In this document: positions 1 to 5,067 of the stretch, piece by piece
Position numbering within the stretch: position 1 is the stretch's first letter
How the letters are laid out: the number at the start of each line of letters is the position of its first letter
Source of the DNA: DATADD01 sp036258675
Lineage (GTDB): Bacteria; Actinomycetota; CADDZG01; WHSQ01
Direction: 5' to 3'
Length of the DNA stretch: 7,967 nucleotides
Assembly (NCBI GenBank): GCA_036258675.1
Contig: DATADD010000080.1
Span: 1-7,967 of the forward strand
The notes under the pieces: model-generated
Seen by the model: only the letters and a program-made list of their open reading frames with translations
Told to the model about the DNA's origin: nothing
Databases searched by the model: none
Position numbers and translations under genes: made by a program

Positions 1-530
1 CGCAGCTGGGGGACGTGCGCCAACCGCGTCGCGAGGGTGAGCGTGCCCCCCTTGGCGAAGCGGGCGTCGATGCCCTCGTCGGCGGCGACCTTGCCGACCT
101 CGTCGACGGTGTCGACCATCGCCCGCTTCATCGCGATCGCGGCTTGTTTCCCGTGCCTCTTGGCGATGCTGTCCGACTCGGAGGCGAACAGCGCCGAGCA
201 CCAGCCGCCGTTCCGCCCGGAGGCCCCGAAGCCGGCGATCTCCGCCTCCACGATCGCGATGCGAAGGCCGGGATCGGCATGCGCGAGGTAATAGGCGGTC
301 CACAGTCCCGTGTAGCCACCGCCGACTATCGCGACGTCGACGTCGTCGTCGCGATCGAGCGACGGGCGCGGCGAGAGGTCGTCTTCCACCCCGTCGAACC
401 AGAGGCTGAGGGAACGATAGTCGGCTGGCAGCGGTCCTCCCTCGCGCGGTCGGTCCCGCCAGAGATGTCGTGCACCCCCGCGACGCAGCAGGACGGGCCC
501 CACGACGGAGGAGAGTAGCCCCTCGGACAT
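1..530 (-). CDS. DAO-family FAD-dependent oxidoreductase, 5' part only (runs off the left edge)
   Basis: The first 176 codons are visible, read leftwards from an ATG at 528-530. Residues about 64-77 carry the dinucleotide-binding strand and turn (VDVAIVGGGYTGLW), with the GxGxxG-type glycines at 70, 72 and 75. E95 ends the second strand (IAIVEAE), where the ADP ribose is normally held. GFGASGRNGGW follows at about 100-110, a stretch typical of flavin amine/amino-acid oxidases of the DAO (PuuB-like) family. Such enzymes oxidise amines or amino acids using FAD; the substrate cannot be read from this half. The ATG has a GAAGGGG ribosome site at 533-539 and lies 19 bases after the stop of the reductase gene upstream, so the two are probably co-transcribed. 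The FAD fold is preceded by about 40 residues that are longer than I expect for this family, so a later start is possible. Confidence 0.85.
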   Translation of the reverse strand, partial: MSEGLLSSVVGPVLLRRGGARHLWRDRPREGGPLPADYRSLSLWFDGVEDDLSPRPSLDRDDDVDVAIVGGGYTGLWTAYYLAHADPGLRIAIVEAEIAGFGASGRNGGWCSALFASESDSIAKRHGKQAAIAMKRAMVDTVDEVGKVAADEGIDARFAKGGTLTLATRLAHVPQL

Positions 531-532
531 GT

Positions 533-539
533 CCCCTTC
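533..539 (-). promoter_or_regulatory. Ribosome binding site of the FAD oxidoreductase
   Basis: GAAGGGG ends two bases before the ATG at 530. This is close, but pairing through its AAGG core gives a spacing of four. It supports the long N-terminal form of the protein rather than a start near the FAD fold. Confidence 0.45.
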
Positions 540-549
540 GAGGCCCTCT

Positions 550-1077
550 CTAGCCCGGATCGCGCTCGTACCGCAGGGTCACCATGCCGCTCGGGAACGC
601 CCTCGACCCCAGGAGCCGGAGCTTCGTCTCGCGCTCGTGAGGATGGAACAGGGGGCGGCCGCGCCCCAGCAGCCGGGGGGCGATCGTGACGGTCATCTCG
701 TCGATCAACCCGCGCGCGAGGAAGGAGCTGATGAGACGGCCGCCGTCGACGTAGACGCGCCGCAGCCCCATCTCGTCCCAGCGCGCGACCGCCTCTTCGA
801 TGGGCACGCTCCAGAACGTCACATCGTCGTGCGGCTCGGGCGCATCCTTGGTGAACACGAACACGCGCCGCCCCGCGAGAGGCCAGGGATCCTCGCGCGC
901 GACGAAGTCGTAGGTGCCGCGCCCCATGGCCATCGCGTCGACGGTGGCGATGAACTCCTCGTAGCCGTAGTCCTCGTCCGGTCCGGCCGCGGCCAGCAAC
1001 CAGTCGAGCTTGTCGTCTGGAGTCGCGATGTAGCCGTCGAGGCTGGCCGCGATGAACACCGACAACCGTGGCGACAT
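550..1077 (-). CDS. RibD C-terminal / dihydrofolate-reductase-like protein
   Basis: A 175-residue protein, the usual size for a stand-alone RibD_C domain, with a Rossmann-like DHFR fold that binds NADPH. Visible motifs are SLDGYIA at 12-18, MGRGTYD at 51-57 (cofactor loop), VDGG at 110-113, GLIDEM at 123-128 and LLGRGRPLF at 136-144. Free-standing members are often annotated as dihydrofolate reductase or riboflavin-biosynthesis reductase, but most have no proven substrate, so a gene name is not justified. The reading frame stays open far upstream, but that part is antisense to other genes and crosses a tRNA. The ATG at 1077 is chosen because the domain starts directly after it (MSPRLSVFIAASLDG). 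There is no good Shine-Dalgarno; a TACACT hexamer lies seven bases upstream, which suggests leaderless translation. The FAD oxidoreductase follows after 19 bases. Confidence 0.9.
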   Translation of the reverse strand: MSPRLSVFIAASLDGYIATPDDKLDWLLAAAGPDEDYGYEEFIATVDAMAMGRGTYDFVAREDPWPLAGRRVFVFTKDAPEPHDDVTFWSVPIEEAVARWDEMGLRRVYVDGGRLISSFLARGLIDEMTVTIAPRLLGRGRPLFHPHERETKLRLLGSRAFPSGMVTLRYERDPG

Positions 1078-1084
1078 GCGGCGG

Positions 1085-1090
1085 AGTGTA
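1085..1090 (-). promoter_or_regulatory. Possible -10 box of the RibD/DHFR-like gene
   Basis: TACACT fits the TANNNT -10 pattern and ends seven bases before the ATG at 1077, so transcription would begin at or next to the A of the start codon. No convincing -35 is seen; that position falls in the 3' end of the tRNA gene. The alternative is that the gene is read from the tRNA promoter and released by tRNA processing. Confidence 0.4.
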
Positions 1091-1100
1091 GCCTCGCGCG

Positions 1101-1183
1101 TGGCGGGAGGAGGATTCGAACCTCCGTAGGCATACGCCGGCGACTTTACAGGCCGCTCCCTTTGGCCGCTCGGGCATCCCGCC
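1101..1183 (-). tRNA. tRNA-Tyr (anticodon GTA)
   Basis: Folded by eye, the 83 bases give a complete class II tRNA. The acceptor is GGCGGGA paired with TCCCGCC plus discriminator A. The D arm is CCC-GAGCGGCCAAA-GGG, almost identical to the D arm of E. coli tRNA-Tyr. The anticodon stem GCGGC/GTCGC contains one G-T pair and carries the loop CTGTAAA, so the anticodon is GTA. The 14-base variable arm has a GGC/GCC stem, and the T arm is GGAGG-TTCGAAT-CCTCC. The 3' CCA is not encoded (the next bases are CGC) and must be added by CCA-transferase. The gene lies 23 bases before the RibD/DHFR-like gene on the same strand. Confidence 0.96.
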
Positions 1184-1193
1184 GGGAGCAAAG

Positions 1194-1199
1194 AGACTA
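1194..1199 (-). promoter_or_regulatory. Possible -10 box of tRNA-Tyr
   Basis: TAGTCT (TANNNT pattern) lies ten bases upstream of the mature tRNA 5' end, the spacing expected if transcription starts a few bases before the tRNA. The -35 position (about 1217-1223) holds GTCGG-type sequence that matches the consensus poorly, so the call rests on the -10 alone. Confidence 0.4.
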
Positions 1200-1201
1200 C
1201 C

Positions 1202-1220
1202 CGGCGGCGAGAACCCGCCG
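1202..1220. repeat. Short hairpin, 6-bp stem
   Basis: CGGCGG (1202-1207) and CCGCCG (1215-1220) are perfectly complementary around a 7-base loop. No T-run follows on either strand, so it is not a typical intrinsic terminator. In so GC-rich a context it may be fortuitous. Confidence 0.35.
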
Positions 1221-1260
1221 ACACGCGAAGTGGACGCGCGCGCGCGTTCCCGTTGTCGGC
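1217..1260. repeat. Inverted repeat GCCGACA-N30-TGTCGGC enclosing a (CG)6 run
   Basis: Two perfect 7-base arms lie at 1217-1223 and 1254-1260. Between them, 1235-1246 is six CG dinucleotides in a row. The left arm coincides with where the -35 of the tRNA promoter should be and partly overlaps the shorter hairpin at 1202-1220. It could be an operator or chance; only the symmetry is directly visible. Confidence 0.35.
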
Positions 1261-1290
1261 GCAGCCCGCGCGATGCCCCTCGAAGCACTC

Positions 1291-1296
1291 TACGGT
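1291..1296 (+). promoter_or_regulatory. Possible -10 box of the nucleotidyltransferase gene
   Basis: TACGGT fits TANNNT and ends nine bases before the ATG at 1306. There is no recognisable -35 at 16-19 bases upstream. If real, it excludes the upstream ATG at 1273 as the start. Confidence 0.3.
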
Positions 1297-1305
1297 TGCG
1301 GTCTT

Positions 1306-2082
1306 ATGGAGCTCCCGCGGGATCCCGCGCCCGAGTCGTCGGGGGGCTTCGCGTCCGTGCTGTTCGCGGCGGGGCGCGGCGCTCGCCTGCGTCCCCTGAG
1401 CGACGTGGTCCCGAAGCCCGCGCTGCCCCTCGGGGGCGCGCCCCTCGGGGCGCGGGCGCTCGCGGTCCTCGTGCGGGAGTGCCCGCCGGTCCTCGTCAAC
1501 CTCGCCCACATGCACGCCCGCGTCCGCCGCGCCCTCGCTCCCTATGCGCCTCCAGGGGCCGTCGCCTTCGCGGTGGAGTCGCCCGAGCCGTACGGGACGG
1601 GAGGGACGCTCGCGGCCGCACGGGAGAGGCTCGCCGCCCCCGTCGTGACCTGGAACGCCGACGTCGTCACGGACCTGCGCCCGGCGGACCTGCTGGGCGC
1701 GCACGCCGCCGGCGGCGCGCCGGCCACGGTCGCGGTCCGGACGGTGGACCGGGGCGCGGACCTCCTCGTCCGAGACCGGCGCGCGATCGGATTCGTGGAT
1801 CGAAGAACCTCGCCGGGCGCCGCGGGGGCCGCCTTCCTCGGGATCGCGGTGTTCGAGCCGGAGGCGCTCGCGCTCCTCCCGGACCGCCGGCCTCTCGGCC
1901 TCGCCGAGGGGCTGCTGCGGCCCCTCGCCGCGCGCGGACGGCTCGGGGTCCACGTTCACGAGGGCTACTGGATCGACGTGGGAACCCCCGGCCGCTACGC
2001 GCGCGCGTGGAGGGACGAGCTGCTCGGCCGAGCCCCCGCCCTGCCGAGCGCTACAGCAGCGAACGATCGACGAGGTTCGTGA
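1306..2082 (+). CDS. NDP-sugar pyrophosphorylase / sugar-phosphate nucleotidyltransferase
   Basis: A 258-residue cytoplasmic enzyme of the GT-A-fold nucleotidyltransferase family, which joins an NTP and a sugar 1-phosphate to give an NDP-sugar and pyrophosphate. The signature loop is at 21-41 (AAGRGARLRPLS, then PKPALPL), with K37 the expected substrate-binding lysine. EPYGTGGTL follows at 94-102. The metal-binding Asp is D119 in WNADVVTD, where relatives usually have NGDV, so Gly is replaced by Ala. WIDVGTP at 222-228 provides the second acidic residue, D224. Size and motifs resemble MurU and heptose- or mannose-phosphate nucleotidyltransferases, and specificity cannot be assigned. The start at 1306 puts the signature at residue 21; an ATG 11 codons earlier (1273) is possible. 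The reading frame stays open further upstream only because it is antisense to other genes. The 3' end overlaps convergent nuoN by 32 bases. Confidence 0.88.
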   Translation: MELPRDPAPESSGGFASVLFAAGRGARLRPLSDVVPKPALPLGGAPLGARALAVLVRECPPVLVNLAHMHARVRRALAPYAPPGAVAFAVESPEPYGTGGTLAAARERLAAPVVTWNADVVTDLRPADLLGAHAAGGAPATVAVRTVDRGADLLVRDRRAIGFVDRRTSPGAAGAAFLGIAVFEPEALALLPDRRPLGLAEGLLRPLAARGRLGVHVHEGYWIDVGTPGRYARAWRDELLGRAPALPSATAANDRRGS

Positions 2083-3520
2083 TCATGCCCGGGTACACGC
2101 ACGCGGCCACTAGGGCGATGGCGGCGAAACCCATCGCGACCCGCACGAGCGAGGGCACCTCGACGGGGTCGGTCGTCTCGGCCGGGTCCATGAACATCGC
2201 CTTGACCACGGCGAGGTAGTACCACGCCGCGATCACCGCGTTGATGCCCATGACGATCGCGAGCCAGTAGACCTCTGCGTTGATGGCCGCGAGGAAGACG
2301 AAGACCTTGGCCCACACGCCCGCCATGGGGGGAGCGCCGGCGAGCGAGAGGAGGAACGCCGCCATGAGCAGCGCGAGCGTCGGGTTGCGCCGCCACAGAC
2401 CGGAGTAATCGGCGATGAAGTAAGTCCCGCCGCGCGCCGCGTATGCGACCGCGGCGGCGAAGGCGCCGAGGTCCATGAGCCCGTAGATCGCGATGTATAC
2501 GAGTGCGGACTTGAACGCCTGTGCGTTGACGTCCGGCGCGCCGGGCTCGATGAGCGCGAACGCAACGAGGATGTATCCGGACTGTGCGATCCCCGAGTAG
2601 GCGAGCAGGCGGATGATGTGGCGCTGGCGGAGAGCGATGAGGTTGCCCACCGTCATCGTGAGGGCCGCGAGCACGCCGAACACGGGGCTCCAGGTATCCG
2701 CCACCTCGGGGAAGGCTCGGAACATGAGCACGAGCAGCCCCACGAAGCCGCCGATCTTCGACGCGGTCGACAGGAACGCGGCCACGGGCGACGGCGCGCC
2801 CTCGTAGGTGTCCGGTGCCCAGAAGTGGAAGGGGACCGCCGAGACCTTGAACGCGAAGCCGACGATCACGAAGAAGACGCTCAGCACGAGGAGGGGCTCG
2901 TCGGCCGACCCCCGGATCGCGGTTCGGATGGCGTCCACCTCCGTCTCTCCCGTGACGCCGTAGACCAGCGACATGCCGTAGAGCATCACGGCGGAGGACA
3001 GCACGCTGAACAAGAAGAACTTGAGCGCGGCCTCGTTCGACTTGACGTCTCGCTTGCGCAGACCCGTCATGATGATCCCCGGCACGCTGATCAGCTCGAT
3101 CGCGATGAAGATCGTGACGAGGTCGCGCGCGCTCGCCATCACGACACCCCCGAGGAGAGAGCACAGCAGCAAGAAGTAGTACTCGCCCTCGGGCGCCTGG
3201 GCGCGGCGGAAGTAGTCGAGCGAGATCGCAAGCAGCACCAGGCCCAGCACACAGAAGAGGCCTTTGAAGAGGAGCGCGAAGCCGTCTATCTCGAACGTGC
3301 CGCCGAGGGTCGTGCGCTCGCTCCCGATGAGAGACAGCGTCGCGGCAGCGGTCCCGACGATCCCGGCCGCCGACAGCGGCATCGCCAGCCACCTCGCGGA
3401 GGGGGGAAGGAACAGGTCCGCGGTCAGCACGAGGCACGCCGTCAGGGTGAGGACGATCTCGGGCGCGAGCGCGTGCCAGTCGACGGACGGCTGGGTGACC
3501 GCCTGCGCGAGGTCGATCAA
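2051..3520 (-). CDS. nuoN: NADH-quinone oxidoreductase subunit N
   Basis: An antiporter-like proton-pumping subunit in the membrane arm of complex I. It is 489 residues long, usual for the family, and consists almost entirely of hydrophobic helices. Residues corresponding to the E. coli proton path are present: E142 (IELIS), K167 (EAALKFF), K225 (AFKVSAVPFHFWAPDTYEG), K255 (STASKIGGF) and K405 (GVWAKVF). In the conserved stretch before LAYS, the usual Lys is Ile (HIIRLLAYS, I303). Translation starts at a TTG (3518-3520), supported by GAGGA seven bases upstream; no ATG or GTG is nearby and the next expected residues follow directly. The gap to nuoM is 10 bases. It is the last nuo gene here, and its final 32 bases overlap the convergent nucleotidyltransferase gene. 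No terminator is visible after it. Confidence 0.97.
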   Translation of the reverse strand: MIDLAQAVTQPSVDWHALAPEIVLTLTACLVLTADLFLPPSARWLAMPLSAAGIVGTAAATLSLIGSERTTLGGTFEIDGFALLFKGLFCVLGLVLLAISLDYFRRAQAPEGEYYFLLLCSLLGGVVMASARDLVTIFIAIELISVPGIIMTGLRKRDVKSNEAALKFFLFSVLSSAVMLYGMSLVYGVTGETEVDAIRTAIRGSADEPLLVLSVFFVIVGFAFKVSAVPFHFWAPDTYEGAPSPVAAFLSTASKIGGFVGLLVLMFRAFPEVADTWSPVFGVLAALTMTVGNLIALRQRHIIRLLAYSGIAQSGYILVAFALIEPGAPDVNAQAFKSALVYIAIYGLMDLGAFAAAVAYAARGGTYFIADYSGLWRRNPTLALLMAAFLLSLAGAPPMAGVWAKVFVFLAAINAEVYWLAIVMGINAVIAAWYYLAVVKAMFMDPAETTDPVEVPSLVRVAMGFAAIALVAACVYPGMITNLVDRSLL

Positions 3521-3527
3521 AGAGCCG

Positions 3528-3532
3528 TCCTC
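3528..3532 (-). promoter_or_regulatory. Ribosome binding site that fixes the TTG start of nuoN
   Basis: GAGGA overlaps the nuoM stop codon (TGA, 3531-3533) and leaves a 7-base spacer to the TTG at 3520. Optimal spacing at an unusual start codon, together with overlap with the preceding stop, points to coupled translation of nuoM and nuoN. Confidence 0.7.
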
Positions 3533-5048
3533 ACGACCCGAACACCGTCAAGAGGCTCTCTACGGCCCCGTCGGTGACTCCGAGCACCAGCTTGGGATAC
3601 AGGCCCGCGGCGAGGATCAGCGCGAGCAGCGGCGCCCACGAGTACCACTCGAGCGCGACGACGTCGAAGATGTGGCCGCCCTCTCGGAACCTCTCGGGGA
3701 TCGAGCCGAGGTTCACGCGCTGCACGAGCCACAGCAGGTAGCCCGCCGTGAGGACGGTCCCGATGCCGCCGCCGACCATGAGGACGCGGAACAGCGTCGG
3801 GTCCAGGCCCTGCCCCGGGTTGTAGGAGCCCAGCAGCGCGAGCATCTCGCCCCAGAATCCGGCGAGGCCGGGGAGGCCGAGCGACGCGATCGCGGCGTAG
3901 GTGAGCACGGACCCGAAGCGAGGGATCTGGCGCAGCACGCCGCCCAGGGTCGGGATGTCGCGGGTGTGGTAGCGCTCGTGGATCGACCCGGCGAGGAAGA
4001 ACAGCATCCCGGTGATGAGCCCATGGGCGACCATGCCGAAGATCGCACCGTTGATCCCCGCGTCGGTGAGGGTGGCGATGCCGAGCATGACGAAGCCCAT
4101 GTGGCCCACTGAAGAGAAGGCGATCAGGCGCTTCATGTCCGATTGGGCCATGCAACAGAGCGCGCCGTAGATGATCGCGATCACGGCGAGGATGCCGATG
4201 ACGGGCGCGAAGTCGATCGCCGCCTCGGGCAGGATGGGCAACGCGATCCTGATGAAGCCGTAGGTGCCCATCTTCAGCATGATGGCCGCCAGCAGAACGG
4301 ACCCCACGGTCGGGGCCTCGGTATGGGCGTCCGGAAGCCACGTGTGGAAGGGCCACATCGGCACCTTGATCGCGAACCCGAGGAAGAGCCCGAGGAAGAC
4401 GAGGTTCTGGAACACGGTGCCGGCGTTTATCCCCTGCTCCCGCAGAGCGACCATGTCGAAGGTGCCCGCGTTGAAGTAGAGCGCGAGAAAGCCGAGCAGC
4501 ATGAAGATCGAGCCGAACAATGTGTAGAGGAAGAACTTGACCGCGGCGTACTCCCGCCGGGGGCCGCCCCAGATCCCGATCATGAAATACATCGGGACGA
4601 GGACGAGCTCCCAGAAGATGAAGAACAACAGCAGGTCGAGTGCTACGAACGTCCCGTTCATCCCCGTCTCGAGCAAGAGGACGAGGGCGAGCAGCGCCTT
4701 GGCGTTGCCCGGCTCGGGCACGTGCCACCACAGATAGATCATGCACAACAACGTCACCAACAGGGAGAGCTCGAGCAGCGGCAGCGACATGCCGTCGACG
4801 CCGATGTGGTAGCGGGCCCCGATCTCCGGGATCCAGCTCGCGTTCACCTGCATCTGGAGCGTCCCGGTGCTGTCGTAGTCGAAGCGAAGCGCCACGAGCA
4901 CTCCCGCCGCCATCGCGAGTGCGGCGAAGAGCGTGCCGACCGTCTTGGCCGCCCTGTCCGCTGCCGACGGCACGAACAGGAGCACGATGGAGCCGACGAT
5001 CGGAAGGAACGTCGCCAGGCTCAGCCCCCAGTCATCGACCCACTCCAT
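3531..5048 (-). CDS. nuoM: NADH-quinone oxidoreductase subunit M
   Basis: An antiporter-like proton-pumping subunit of the complex I membrane arm, lying between NuoN and NuoL in the assembled enzyme. It has 505 residues, the normal length, and about fourteen hydrophobic segments. Key channel residues are in place: E147 (FFIFWELVL), K228 (GFAIKVPMWPFHTWLPDAH), K259 (IMLKMGTYGF), K306 (SDMKRLIAFSSVGHMGF), H342 (AHGLITGMLFF) and E401 (GFWGEML). These correspond to E144, K234, K265, H348 and E407 of the E. coli protein, with K306 an additional conserved Lys. The ATG at 5048 has a GAGGGAG ribosome site ten bases upstream and follows the nuoL stop by 19 bases. nuoN starts 10 bases after its own stop, so the genes are one transcript. 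Confidence 0.98.
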   Translation of the reverse strand: MEWVDDWGLSLATFLPIVGSIVLLFVPSAADRAAKTVGTLFAALAMAAGVLVALRFDYDSTGTLQMQVNASWIPEIGARYHIGVDGMSLPLLELSLLVTLLCMIYLWWHVPEPGNAKALLALVLLLETGMNGTFVALDLLLFFIFWELVLVPMYFMIGIWGGPRREYAAVKFFLYTLFGSIFMLLGFLALYFNAGTFDMVALREQGINAGTVFQNLVFLGLFLGFAIKVPMWPFHTWLPDAHTEAPTVGSVLLAAIMLKMGTYGFIRIALPILPEAAIDFAPVIGILAVIAIIYGALCCMAQSDMKRLIAFSSVGHMGFVMLGIATLTDAGINGAIFGMVAHGLITGMLFFLAGSIHERYHTRDIPTLGGVLRQIPRFGSVLTYAAIASLGLPGLAGFWGEMLALLGSYNPGQGLDPTLFRVLMVGGGIGTVLTAGYLLWLVQRVNLGSIPERFREGGHIFDVVALEWYSWAPLLALILAAGLYPKLVLGVTDGAVESLLTVFGS

Positions 5049-5058
5049 AGACGCTTGG

Positions 5059-5065
5059 CTCCCTC
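5059..5065 (-). promoter_or_regulatory. Ribosome binding site of nuoM
   Basis: GAGGGAG ends ten bases before the nuoM ATG at 5048, within the 19-base gap after the nuoL stop. It is one of the clearest ribosome sites in the window. Confidence 0.6.
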
Positions 5066-5067
5066 TC

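Larger units (their letters stand above)
1184..1305. promoter_or_regulatory. Divergent spacer between tRNA-Tyr and the nucleotidyltransferase gene
   Basis: This 122-base stretch should hold the tRNA promoter on the minus strand and the nucleotidyltransferase promoter on the plus strand. It contains a 6-bp hairpin (1202-1220), a 7-bp inverted repeat (1217-1223 and 1254-1260) and an alternating (CG)6 run (1235-1246). On the plus strand, TACGGT at 1291-1296 fits a -10 pattern nine bases before the ATG at 1306. No clear Shine-Dalgarno precedes that ATG, so a leaderless or short-leader message is possible. An in-frame ATG at 1273 would shorten the spacer to 89 bases. Confidence 0.45.

Noticed and set aside
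1101..1183. Reading the long-variable-arm tRNA as Leu or Ser
   Set aside because: The anticodon loop CTGTAAA places GTA at positions 34-36, and the D arm matches tRNA-Tyr.
326..1288. A 320-codon minus-strand frame across the reductase gene and tRNA
   Set aside because: It is an Arg-rich shadow in a different frame from the reductase and crosses the tRNA gene.
529..1305. Upstream extension of the nucleotidyltransferase frame to 529
   Set aside because: It runs antisense through the RibD/DHFR-like gene and the tRNA; the enzyme fold begins just after 1306.
2022..2033. Perfect 12-base palindrome GCTCGGCCGAGC just past the nuoN stop, considered as a nuo terminator
   Set aside because: It gives only a 4-bp stem with a 4-base loop, has no T-run, and lies within the nucleotidyltransferase coding region; such palindromes are common at this GC content.
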